The notes under the pieces are model-generated. The model saw only the letters and a program-made list of their open reading frames with translations. It ran no database searches and had not been told where the DNA came from. A DNA stretch of 42,768 bases, taken from JADJMO01 sp016794445. GTDB lineage: Bacteria; Myxococcota_A; Polyangia; Polyangiales; JADJMO01. The stretch lies in assembly GCA_016794445.1 (NCBI GenBank), contig JAEUKC010000104.1:1-42768 (forward strand), written 5' to 3'. Below, piece by piece: positions 33,438 to 41,983 of this stretch (position 1 is the stretch's first letter; every line of letters starts with the position of its first letter). A program made the position numbers and the translations under genes.

Positions 33438-34066
33438 TGGCCCACCGTTTCTCCAGGGCTTCGCGGGGCTTCACCCTCATCGAGGTGATGATGGCCCTGA
33501 CCGTGCTCACCATCGGCCTCCTCGGCGTGGTGGCGCTGCAAGCCACGACGATCTCGTCGAACAAGTCGGCGCAGCAGTTCACGGTCGCCAACGCGGCGGC
33601 GCGCACCTGGCTGCAGCGCCTGCGGCGGGACGCAAACCGGTGGACGATGGCGACGGGGGCCAGCGCCTCGGATCTGACCAAGACCGCATGGCTGTTCGAG
33701 GTGAGCTCCGCCTCCAACGTCTGGATCCGGCCCAACGCGAGCTCGCTCGAGGGCCTCGCCTCGCCGGCGTTCGATCTCAACGGCAACGACGTGCTGCTCT
33801 CGGACGGCGCGGGCCAGCTGAACAACGTCGTCTACTGCACCCACATGAAGCTGCGCACGATCTACCCGGACAGCCTCATCCGCGCCGAGGTCCGCGTCTT
33901 CTTCAAGAAGCGCACGCTCGCCGACGCGGCGAAGTACGGCACCTACGGCATGGCCGCGACCGGGCTCTGCATGTCCGGGCGCGGCAACGAGACCACCATC
34001 GGCCTCGACCAGCTCAACTTCCACTGGGTGTACGCCGCCGCGGCGATCCAGAGGCCCGACACATGA
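33437..34066 (+). CDS. PilV-like minor pilin
   Basis: 209 aa. Short prepilin leader cut after Gly11, then FTLIEVMMALTVLTIGLLGVVALQ with Glu5. The pattern IEVM(M/V)A...GLLGV is typical of PilV/GspI-type proteins that make the minor-pilin tip complex. The mature domain has Cys in VVYCTHM and GLCMSGR. The ATG shares its first base with the preceding TGA. The next gene starts with an ATGA overlap. Confidence 0.88.
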   Translation: MAHRFSRASRGFTLIEVMMALTVLTIGLLGVVALQATTISSNKSAQQFTVANAAARTWLQRLRRDANRWTMATGASASDLTKTAWLFEVSSASNVWIRPNASSLEGLASPAFDLNGNDVLLSDGAGQLNNVVYCTHMKLRTIYPDSLIRAEVRVFFKKRTLADAAKYGTYGMAATGLCMSGRGNETTIGLDQLNFHWVYAAAAIQRPDT

Positions 34067-35325
34067 ACTCCGCCAGCGTCATCCGTCGTCGACGTCGCGG
34101 CGCCGAGGGCTTCACGCTCCTCGAGCTGCTCGTGGCCAGCGTCGCCGGCCTGTTCGTGATCTTCGCGGCGTTCCTCGTGAGCCGCGGCGCGACGCGCGTG
34201 TTCGCGACCGAGGGCCGCCTCGCCACCTCGCAGGGCAACCTGCGGCTCGGCGTCGACCGCCTTCGCGGCGACATCGAGCGCGCCGGGTTCATGACGACCC
34301 CGAACTACCGCCTCGACCCCAACGTGGTGCCGGTGGGCTCCATGGGCTTCACCGCGCGGATCCAGTCGATCCACTACAAGCAGGGGACCGCCGCGACGGC
34401 CGCGCTCGACGCGCCGCTCAGCGCCGCCCAGGGCCTCTACCCGGACCGCATCGTGTTGCAGGGCAACTACTCCACCACCGACTCCTACCAGGTGGCGGCG
34501 ATCGAGCCCTCGGCCAGCGGCGGCGGCTCGGACATCACGCTCCAGGTCATCGTCGGCTCGACCGCTCGCCTGCTGACCGTCGGCGAGACGGGCAGCGCGA
34601 CCAACGTGATGCAGGCCGTGTTCGCCCCGGGCCGGATGATCCGCCTGCGCAACGACCTCGGTTGCTCGCAGTACCTGCTCGTGCAGGCTTCCAGCATCGC
34701 GGCGGGCGGGCGGCCCGTGATCACGACCACCGCCGCGCCCGCGGTCGCCAACCGCGCGGGCCTCTCCGACAAGCGGTGCGGCGTCCAGGGCATCGGCATG
34801 GGCTACGAGGTGAACCCCGTCTCCACGGTGGAGTATGGCGTCTACTCGCTGGCTGCGAACACGCTGTTCAAGTGGGCCTACAGCGACGCGAGCGTCGGCG
34901 AGGCCAACAAGTACGACCTCGTGCGCCGCGAGCTCGATCAGAACGGCCTGCCCATCGACGGCACCGAGGAGATCGTCGCCGAGTACGCGGTCGATCTCGG
35001 ATTCGCCTTCACCGTCGACACCTCCGTGCCCCAGACGGCCACGACGCAGACCCCCCCCAACCTGCTCTCGTACGAGTTCGGAGACGCCAACAACGCCGTC
35101 TACGGCGGCGACACCATGACGGGTGGTCCGGCCGTCCGACCGCAGCGCATCCGATCGGTGCGCTATCGCCTCACGGTCCGGACCCGCGACTACGACCGCT
35201 CGGTACCGATCGACGACGGCGGCATCGGGCTGCTCCGCTACAAGCTCGGCACCAACCAGTACTCGCGCGCACGCAGCGTCATGGGCGAGGTCTCGCTCGT
35301 CAACCAGCAGGGTGTCCGATGGTGA
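34063..35325 (+). CDS. PilW-like minor pilin
   Basis: 420 aa, long for a pilin but normal for PilW. Leader ends RRGAEG, then FTLLELLVASVAGLFVIFAAFL with Glu5, and SQGNLRLGVDRLRGDIERAGF, a PilW/GspJ hallmark. The C-terminal part is beta-rich with Cys in LGCSQYLL and KRCGVQG. It belongs to the minor-pilin set which, with PilX and PilY1, forms the primed tip of type IV pili. ATG overlaps the previous stop by 4 bp (ATGA). Its last codons overlap the next start by 7 bp. Confidence 0.88.
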   Translation: MNSASVIRRRRRGAEGFTLLELLVASVAGLFVIFAAFLVSRGATRVFATEGRLATSQGNLRLGVDRLRGDIERAGFMTTPNYRLDPNVVPVGSMGFTARIQSIHYKQGTAATAALDAPLSAAQGLYPDRIVLQGNYSTTDSYQVAAIEPSASGGGSDITLQVIVGSTARLLTVGETGSATNVMQAVFAPGRMIRLRNDLGCSQYLLVQASSIAAGGRPVITTTAAPAVANRAGLSDKRCGVQGIGMGYEVNPVSTVEYGVYSLAANTLFKWAYSDASVGEANKYDLVRRELDQNGLPIDGTEEIVAEYAVDLGFAFTVDTSVPQTATTQTPPNLLSYEFGDANNAVYGGDTMTGGPAVRPQRIRSVRYRLTVRTRDYDRSVPIDDGGIGLLRYKLGTNQYSRARSVMGEVSLVNQQGVRW

Positions 35326-36008
35326 ACAGCGTCTCCCAGACCCGGTTCGCCCAGAATGGGCGGGCGAAGGGGCGTCGCGCGCGTGAGCGTGGCGCGACCA
35401 TGTTCGTCGTCATGATGGTGCTGATGATCCTGTCGGCGCTCGGCACGTTCGCCGTGAGCAACGCCCACTTCGACGTGCAGTCGGCCGGCTACGACCGCCA
35501 GCGCAACGCGGCCATCGAGCTCTCCGGGTTCGGCGCCTACGCGGTCGCGCAAGAGGTGGCCACCTCTCCGCGCGACTACCTCAAGATGGTCCTCACCGGC
35601 AGCGAGGCCTGCAAGGCCAACAAGGGCCTCGCGATGACCCCAGCGCCTTGCTACCACGTGTACCCGAAGGACGTGGAGAACCGCCTCGGCATGACCAGCG
35701 AGAAGCTGATCGTGCCGGCGATCCCGGCCAGCGGCACGCCGGGCACGTTCGGCATCACCAGCACCGGCGGCGGCTTCGTGGCCGAGATCACCGATGCCTA
35801 CAAGGTCACCCGCCTGGTCCCCGGTTTCCAGGACGACACCAACGCGCCGGTCGGGGTCGACTTCGTCGACTTCGCCGTCACGTCCACCGGCGTCGTGTTC
35901 CGGGACGACAACCTGAACGGCACCGTCGACTGGGCCCTCGGTGAAGGCCTCAACGCGCTGTTCGTCACCGGTCGCGGCCACGTCGTCGTCGGCCCCATCA
36001 CCAAGTGA
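35319..36008 (+). CDS. PilX-like minor pilin
   Basis: 229 aa. A basic leader (RAKGRRARERG) is followed by ATMFVVMMVLMILSALGTFAVSN, with no Glu5, as in PilX proteins. AGYDRQRNAAIELSGFGAYAVAQEVA resembles the PilX_N region. Two Cys (SEACKAN and APCYHVY) may pair. PilX helps assemble the pilus tip with PilV, PilW and PilY1. The ATG starts before the pilW stop (ATGGTGA, 7-bp overlap), and its own stop overlaps the pilY1 start. Confidence 0.85.
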   Translation: MVNSVSQTRFAQNGRAKGRRARERGATMFVVMMVLMILSALGTFAVSNAHFDVQSAGYDRQRNAAIELSGFGAYAVAQEVATSPRDYLKMVLTGSEACKANKGLAMTPAPCYHVYPKDVENRLGMTSEKLIVPAIPASGTPGTFGITSTGGGFVAEITDAYKVTRLVPGFQDDTNAPVGVDFVDFAVTSTGVVFRDDNLNGTVDWALGEGLNALFVTGRGHVVVGPITK

Positions 36009-39000
36009 GCGTCGCCATGAAACACTTCAACACGACGCACGGCCGCCACCTCCCTGTGAAGGGCCTCCTCGGCGCGGCGACCATCGCCGCGTTCGCCACG
36101 GCGACCGGGAGCGCGCGCGCGCAGTCCGACGTCACCCCACCGCTGCCCAACGTCCTCATCCTGCTCGACACGTCGGGCTCGATGGAGCGCAACCCGAACG
36201 CTTCGCTGCCCGCGGTGGCGGCCGGGAGCCTCTCGACCGAGAAGAACCGCTGGGTCCAGGCGCTCGAGGTGCTCGGCGGCTCGATCCAGGGCTACCAGAT
36301 GCTCGGCGTCGCCCGGAACTCGACCGACTTCATCAACGAGTACGGGCTCGGCGGGACCGCGCCGTACGACAAGGACTACTACCTCCAGCACTACCGCCCG
36401 ATCTCGAACGGCTGCACGATCGGCGCGCCCACGCTGCTCACGACCAAGAGCTGGCCCACCGACTGGAACACCTGGGGCGTGACCGACTTCGGCTTCCGCA
36501 AGCTCGCGGGCACGACCCTCGGTGCGCCGGGGACCTGCCTCCCCACCGACTTCAAGACCGACGGCCTCGGCCTCCTCGACACGTTCCGCGATCAGGCGCG
36601 CTTCGCGCTCATGACGTTCGACAGCGCGACGGCCAAGGACACCGGCTGGACCGGCACCTCGCACAACGCCATCGCCGGCATGAACGGGCAGTGGAGCTAC
36701 TTCCCGGGGTGGGCCACGGGCACCGGATCCACGCCGGCCTATGGCTGGCCGCTCGGCTGCGCCATCGACCCGGTGTCGCTCACCACGCACGAGTTCGAGC
36801 TCGGCGCGCGCAACCCTTCGGCCCCTCCGTGGGAGGGGCCGCTCGTGCCGTTCGCCGCGACCGACACCACGACGGCCTTGCGCTCGGTCAACGACCGCAT
36901 CCGCTACGCGATGATGGCGCTGCGTCCGTTCGGTGCGACGCCGATCGGCCCGATGCTCGCCGACGCCAAGGAGTACCTGTGGAACGACCCGCAGGGCCCG
37001 ACGGCCGATCCCAACAACGACTGTCGCGGCACGTTCATCATCCTGATCACCGACGGCTTCCCGAACTCCGACCTGCGCAAGGCCTGCGAGAACAGCTCGG
37101 ATCCCAAGGCGGCGTCCGTCTACCCGGCGTGCGCGACCACGGGTTCGAGCGGCTGCTGCCCGACCAAGCGCGCCCAGGACGTGGCGTGGGATCTGTCGCA
37201 CCCGCCGACTGGCAAGAAGCCGGTGACCACGTTCGTCGTCGGCTTCTCCATCTCGGACGACGCCGGCACGCCGGTGGACTGCTCCACCGTCGATCCCGCC
37301 TCGGGCGTCTGCAGCACGATGGCAGACACCGACCCGAAGAAGCCGTGCTGCAGCCTGCACGAGATCGCCTACAACGGCGGGTCGAACCGCGCCGTGTTCG
37401 CGAGCGACGCCGACACGCTGCGCGCGGCCCTCATGAAGGCGATGGCGGACGCGACCGCGTCGGTCTCCACGTCCCGTACGCTGCCCGTCTTCACCGGCGC
37501 CTCGTACACCGCGGGCGGCCAGTCCGAGTTCCGTTCGTCGTTCAAGGTGAACGCCTTCGGCCCGTGGCAGGGCATCCTCGAGCGCGTGCGCTGGACCTGC
37601 CAGAACGTGTCCGGAATGATGACGCCGGTGCAGCAGCCCATCGACTCGTCGCTGGGCGACGACTTCGCCAACAACCTCAACAAGCAGGCCACGCGGAAGT
37701 TCTTCACCTGGAACGGCCAGACGGCGTCGCCGGCCACCCCCTCGGGCGACTCGCTGCGGCCGCGGCTCACCGTGTCCGACCTCGACGGCGTGGCGCTGCG
37801 CACCGGGAGCCTGATCAGCGCGGCCGAGTCGTCGTTCGTGTCGGCGGTGCCGTTCGCGGCGCTCGGCCTCACCTCGACGAGCTGCTCGGACACCACGCTT
37901 CCCGACGAGTGCAAGCAGAAGTACCTGAACTTCGCGCTCGGTCTGCCGCAGCCCAAGTCCACCTGGCTCGACCGCGTGGGCAACGAGCTCGGCGACATCT
38001 ACCACGCGACCCCGACCTCGGTGAGCCCGCCCTCCGCGCTGATCCGCGACGAGTCGTACACGGCGTTCCGCGCCACCTGGGCCACCCGTCAGCCGTTCAT
38101 GCTGGTCTCGACCAACGACGGCCTGCTGCACGCCTTCAAGTCGAACGTCACCACGGACGCGGACGCCAACTTCGAGCTGTGGTCGTTCCTGCCCCCCGCG
38201 ATCCTCCCGCACATCGGCAAGCAGTACGGCGGGGCCCACGCCCTCCTCAACGACTCGCCCTCGATCGTGAAGGACGTCGCGTTCGGCACCGGCTCGACCC
38301 TCTGGGGCCGCACCAAGGCCAACGCCCGCGGCGGCGTCGCCAACTGGCGCACGGTGATGGTGTCGGCGCTCAGCACCGGCCACGGGTTCTACGCGCTCGA
38401 CGTGACCGACCCGGTGAACCCGCAGTTCATGTGGCAGCTGACCAACACCAACGCGGGCGCCGAGCTGTTCGGCGAGCACCCCGGCCAGCCCTCGATCGGC
38501 ACGGTCTACTATACGGACAAGGACAGCGCGGTCAGCGCGGAGACGCCGGTCGTCATCCTGCCCGGCGGTGAGGGCACGATCTTCAACACGGGCCTGTGCG
38601 ATCGCTGGAACACCCCGCCGGTCTCGGCCGACACCTTCACGACGGCCCGCAACAAGGTCCGCTGCTGGACCGGCCCGGGCAACAGCCTCACCGTCGTGCG
38701 CCTCTACGACGGCAAGATCCTCCGCTCGTTCCGCAACGATCCGCTCGGCAAGACCGCGTCGTTCCCGGCGCGCCCGCCGGAGCCCACGGGCGCGGCGGCG
38801 CAGATCATCGCGGCGGGCCGCGCCTATGTCGTGCAGTCCTCGCTCACCCCGGCCTACGCGGGCATCGACTCGCCCCTGACCGGCGCGGTCGCGCTCTACC
38901 CGGCCGGCGTGGGCGCGGTCACCACCCGCGCGTTCGTCGGCGACATCGACGGTGGGCTCTGGCGCGCGGACTTCTCGGCGACCGACCCGCAGCAGTGGAC

Positions 39001-39841
39001 GTTCTCGCTGTTCCACGACGCGTATTTCCCGGGCGACGTGGCCAACGCCGACCAGGCCAAGTGGGGCCCCGTCTCCACCCTGCCGGTGGTGAGCGTGGAC
39101 CGGTTCGGCGACGTGGTCGTGAACTACGCGACCGGCGATCAGAACAACTTCTCGGCGACCAACCTGAACCACGTGTACTCGCTCACCGAGCGCACCTTCG
39201 TCTCGTCGGGCGTCCGCACGTACACCACCAAGGTCAACTGGCACCTGCGCTTCCCGAACGGCATCACGCCGACCGGCCCGCTCTCGCTGTTCAACGGCGT
39301 CCTCTACTTCTCCACCTTCTCGCCGGGCGTGGCGAGCGGCGCGGCCTGCCTCGACGGACAGGGCTCGCTGTTCGGCGTCGACTACGTGGAGGCCGAGCCG
39401 GGTCAGTACGGCGTCGACGGCACCCCGGTGCCCCTCGCGCGCTTCCTCAAGGCCGACACGGCGGACACCACCGCGGCCGCCAAGCCGTGCCCCGAGCCGA
39501 CCCACCCGATCTACAACAACCAGGACGCGCGGGTCGGGTTCGACAGCTTCTTCCGCTGCTTCCCGCTCGATCCGGGCACGATCGTGTTCGGCGCCGGGAT
39601 CACCCAGCGTCCCTCGTGCGTGAGCACCTCGTCGACCGCGCTCGGCACCGACCCGTACTTCGGTGACACGAGCTCGCACATGACGCTCTCGTCGATCAAC
39701 CAGGGCGACTTCCAGATCGTCGCGCAGACCGGCCCGAAGGGCACGGCGGCGACGGGCTCGAAGACCAACACCTTCACCCGCAAGCTCAAGCCGCCGCAGC
39801 CCACGGCGCGCCTCGAGTCGTGGGCCAACGTCGTGGAGTAG
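36005..39841 (+). CDS. PilY1-like pilus tip protein with von Willebrand A domain
   Basis: 1278 aa. Signal peptide (GLLGAATIAAFATATGSARAQ), then a von Willebrand A-like domain: NVLILLDTSGSM has the MIDAS DxSGS (Asp55, Ser57, Ser59), and ITDGFPNSDLR (Asp350) is the later metal-site region. Cys-rich segments occur around 370-470 (GSSGCCPTK, KKPCCSLHE). The C-terminal half is the PilC/PilY1 beta-propeller: FMLVSTNDGLLHAFKSNV, then GDIDGGLWRADF, a blade with Asp residues. PilY1 caps the pilus, binds surfaces and Ca2+, and regulates retraction. The GTG at 36005 overlaps the pilX stop (GTGA); ATG at 36017 is the alternative start. Confidence 0.9.
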   Translation: MSVAMKHFNTTHGRHLPVKGLLGAATIAAFATATGSARAQSDVTPPLPNVLILLDTSGSMERNPNASLPAVAAGSLSTEKNRWVQALEVLGGSIQGYQMLGVARNSTDFINEYGLGGTAPYDKDYYLQHYRPISNGCTIGAPTLLTTKSWPTDWNTWGVTDFGFRKLAGTTLGAPGTCLPTDFKTDGLGLLDTFRDQARFALMTFDSATAKDTGWTGTSHNAIAGMNGQWSYFPGWATGTGSTPAYGWPLGCAIDPVSLTTHEFELGARNPSAPPWEGPLVPFAATDTTTALRSVNDRIRYAMMALRPFGATPIGPMLADAKEYLWNDPQGPTADPNNDCRGTFIILITDGFPNSDLRKACENSSDPKAASVYPACATTGSSGCCPTKRAQDVAWDLSHPPTGKKPVTTFVVGFSISDDAGTPVDCSTVDPASGVCSTMADTDPKKPCCSLHEIAYNGGSNRAVFASDADTLRAALMKAMADATASVSTSRTLPVFTGASYTAGGQSEFRSSFKVNAFGPWQGILERVRWTCQNVSGMMTPVQQPIDSSLGDDFANNLNKQATRKFFTWNGQTASPATPSGDSLRPRLTVSDLDGVALRTGSLISAAESSFVSAVPFAALGLTSTSCSDTTLPDECKQKYLNFALGLPQPKSTWLDRVGNELGDIYHATPTSVSPPSALIRDESYTAFRATWATRQPFMLVSTNDGLLHAFKSNVTTDADANFELWSFLPPAILPHIGKQYGGAHALLNDSPSIVKDVAFGTGSTLWGRTKANARGGVANWRTVMVSALSTGHGFYALDVTDPVNPQFMWQLTNTNAGAELFGEHPGQPSIGTVYYTDKDSAVSAETPVVILPGGEGTIFNTGLCDRWNTPPVSADTFTTARNKVRCWTGPGNSLTVVRLYDGKILRSFRNDPLGKTASFPARPPEPTGAAAQIIAAGRAYVVQSSLTPAYAGIDSPLTGAVALYPAGVGAVTTRAFVGDIDGGLWRADFSATDPQQWTFSLFHDAYFPGDVANADQAKWGPVSTLPVVSVDRFGDVVVNYATGDQNNFSATNLNHVYSLTERTFVSSGVRTYTTKVNWHLRFPNGITPTGPLSLFNGVLYFSTFSPGVASGAACLDGQGSLFGVDYVEAEPGQYGVDGTPVPLARFLKADTADTTAAAKPCPEPTHPIYNNQDARVGFDSFFRCFPLDPGTIVFGAGITQRPSCVSTSSTALGTDPYFGDTSSHMTLSSINQGDFQIVAQTGPKGTAATGSKTNTFTRKLKPPQPTARLESWANVVE

Positions 39842-39866
39842 AACGGCGTAGACTCGGCCGGTCGCC

Positions 39867-40373
39867 ATGGTCCTGCCTCGCTCGCCCGCCCTGTGTGCCG
39901 GGCTCCTGTTGCTCGCCGCCGGTTGTCGTCGCCCGCCGGAGCGCGAGGTGGGGAGTACGAACGCGAAGGTCCCCCCCGACCGCCTCGCCGAGACGGAGAT
40001 CGCACCCGGCGTCGAGCGCGCGTTCGACCTGCCGTTGCCGCGCGGCACCCGCATCGACGCCCGCTTCGGCCAGAGCGTCACGGCGACGGTGCCCGCCTCC
40101 GCCGAGGCGCTCGCCAACTTCGTCCGCCGCAACGCGACCGCGGGCGAGGCGCTGGTCGGCCCCGGGGGCACGGTCTTCCCGAAGGTGTTCGTGAAGGGCG
40201 CCACCGACGACCACTGGCTGCGCGTCGAGATCCACGCGACGGGCGCCGAGACGAAGCTGGTGGTCGACCGCGTGGACGCGAAGCCACCCATGCCCCTCGG
40301 CACCTCGCAGGAAGAGATCATGAAGAAGGCCGGCCTCACCCCGGACGGCAAGCTCGACCCGACCAAGATGTGA
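39867..40373 (+). CDS. Small lipoprotein of unknown function
   Basis: 168 aa. Lipobox AAGC at Cys20. The mature part has a strand-rich domain (PLPRGTRIDARFGQSVTATVPASAEALANFVRRNATAGEALVG) and a conserved-looking C-terminus (LGTSQEEIMKKAGLTPDGKLDPTKM). No family recognised. It lies 25 bp after pilY1 on the same strand and may belong to the same operon; its name should not imply a pilus role without other evidence. Confidence 0.65.
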   Translation: MVLPRSPALCAGLLLLAAGCRRPPEREVGSTNAKVPPDRLAETEIAPGVERAFDLPLPRGTRIDARFGQSVTATVPASAEALANFVRRNATAGEALVGPGGTVFPKVFVKGATDDHWLRVEIHATGAETKLVVDRVDAKPPMPLGTSQEEIMKKAGLTPDGKLDPTKM

Positions 40374-40499
40374 GGGGGCGGGTGTGAGGACGAAGGACTG
40401 GTTGCCGCGCGTCGCCCTCGGCGTTGCTGGGGGCCGCTCGCTCGCGTGTCGCGGACGCGCCAGCCTCCTCACGTGGGCGCAGACCGGCGGGACTCCGCG

Positions 40500-41807
40500 G
40501 TGAGGAGGGCCGTCGCGGTCGTCGCCGCGGCGTCTGCGCTGCGTTGCCACGGCCCTCCCGCGGTGCCGGCGACAGGGCACGTCGTGGTCCCGACGATCGG
40601 CTGGATCGGGTCGAGCGACTTCGTCGACGGACAGGCCGAGATCGCGCTGTCCTCCACGCGAGAGACGCTTCTCGTCGTGGCCACGGGCTCCGCCACCGCG
40701 CGCGTCACGATCCGTCGCACGCCCCTCTCGAAGCGCGCCGTGCCGCTCCGCCCCCTGCCTCGACGCGACATCGACAGCCGGCCCTTCGACCCTCCGAGTC
40801 CCCCGGACAAGCCCCCGTCGACCACCAAGACGTTCGAGCTCCACGACCGGAAGCTGAAGACGTGGACCAAGGTGCAGGGCCACCTCGTGTTCGTGGGCGC
40901 GCACTTCGCGTACTACGACGAAGATGGGGGCGAGCCGAGCTTCTCGAGCGAGGAGTGGGCACGCCTCGACGCGCGCGCCACCGTCGGTTTCCGTCGCGTC
41001 GTGTCGGCCTTCGGGCCACCGACGGACGTGGACCAGGATGGCCGCGTGACGGTGTTCGTCTCGACGACGGCGCGCGCGGTCCAGCCCGACGGACAGGCGT
41101 TCACCGCGCTGTGCCACCTGCTGGGGAGCTGCGCGCCACGGGGTGACGTCATCACGATCTGGGCACCATCGGCGAAGCCCGCCGGGGACGCACCGCGTCC
41201 CTTCCTCGTCGACACCTTCTACCCTCGAGCCATCCTCCACGAGACGGCGCACCTCGTGCAACACGCCGCCAGCCAGCCGCCGCACGAGCTCCACGCGGCC
41301 GAGTTCCTCGTGGAAGGCCAGGCGCAGCTCGCGCGGGTGATCGGTGCGGTGCCGTCCGACGACCTGCTCGACACGGTGTGTACGGAGCTCGCGGGCGACC
41401 GACCCACGTTCGCGGCCCATCCCTACGGGATGTCGCTCTTGCTCCCCGCGTTCCTGCACGAGTGGCGCGGCTCGCGCATCCATCGTGGGCTGGCCGTCGC
41501 GATGAACGAGGGCCCCCTCGCGCTCGAGCGCGCGACCGGGCAGCCCACACCGCTCCTCGTCGCGCTGGCGTTCGCTCGCCTGGCCGATCCCGCGGGAGGG
41601 GCGCTCCTGGGGCAACGAGAGGGCGTGCTGCCGTGGGCGCGTCTACGCGCGTGCACGCCGGTGGTCGACGCCGTGGCCGGCCTTGCGGAGGTGACCGTCG
41701 TCTGGACAGGCACGGGCATCGTTCGGGTCCCGCCGCTTTCGGGCAGCAGCGTCACGATCACGAGCACAGCCGATGACACCTACGTGGTCGCATCGAGCGC
41801 GGAGTGA
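40500..41807 (+). CDS. HExxH metalloprotease-like exported protein
   Basis: 435 aa from the GTG at 40500; another GTG at 40446 would add 18 residues. The signal-like start is RRAVAVVAAASALRC. A catalytic-type zinc motif is HETAH (His247, Glu248, His251) in AILHETAHLVQHAA, and downstream AEFLVEGQAQLA supplies Glu272 as a possible third ligand. An acidic Asp-rich loop (DVDQDGRVTVFV) precedes it. This fits a gluzincin-type secreted peptidase similar to hyicolysin (M30) or related families; the exact family is unclear. It follows the small lipoprotein gene by 126 bp and ends near IS remnants. Confidence 0.65.
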   Translation: MRRAVAVVAAASALRCHGPPAVPATGHVVVPTIGWIGSSDFVDGQAEIALSSTRETLLVVATGSATARVTIRRTPLSKRAVPLRPLPRRDIDSRPFDPPSPPDKPPSTTKTFELHDRKLKTWTKVQGHLVFVGAHFAYYDEDGGEPSFSSEEWARLDARATVGFRRVVSAFGPPTDVDQDGRVTVFVSTTARAVQPDGQAFTALCHLLGSCAPRGDVITIWAPSAKPAGDAPRPFLVDTFYPRAILHETAHLVQHAASQPPHELHAAEFLVEGQAQLARVIGAVPSDDLLDTVCTELAGDRPTFAAHPYGMSLLLPAFLHEWRGSRIHRGLAVAMNEGPLALERATGQPTPLLVALAFARLADPAGGALLGQREGVLPWARLRACTPVVDAVAGLAEVTVVWTGTGIVRVPPLSGSSVTITSTADDTYVVASSAE

Positions 41808-41849
41808 CTTCGTTCGGTCATCCCGGCCAGCTCTTCGCCTCCTTGCGCA

Positions 41850-41918
41850 GCCGTTACCCACGTCCTCGGACGGAAGGGCGGGCCGTCACCCATGGGTCTG
41901 CACAAGCCGTCACCCATG
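41850..41918. repeat. GCCGTCACCCATG repeats beside IS element
   Basis: GCCGTCACCCATG occurs at 41882-41894 and 41906-41918 (24-bp period), with a degenerate copy GCCGTTACCCACG at 41850-41862. Similar short iterations are seen at ends of IS481-type elements, so this is probably a relic end of a second element. Confidence 0.5.
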
Positions 41919-41938
41919 TCCGCACACCGGAATGTGCA

Positions 41939-41983
41939 ACCGGGAACATGGTTGACACTTTCAGACCGGGAACATGGTTGACA
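41939..41983. repeat. 19-bp direct repeats at the IS end
   Basis: ACCGGGAACATGGTTGACA occurs at 41939-41957 and 41965-41983, 26 bp apart. Read on the minus strand they are TGTCAACCATGTTCCCGGT, a plausible IS481-type terminal repeat beginning TGT. The inner copy is part of the transposase reading frame and encodes its last residues (STMFPV). The outer end of the element is probably here. Confidence 0.6.

Noticed and set aside
35798..40366. A 1522-codon open frame on the minus strand across the pilY1-like gene.
   Set aside because: High GC makes antisense frames long. Its translation is Arg/Val/Gly-rich with no domain, and the plus strand carries a clear PilY1.
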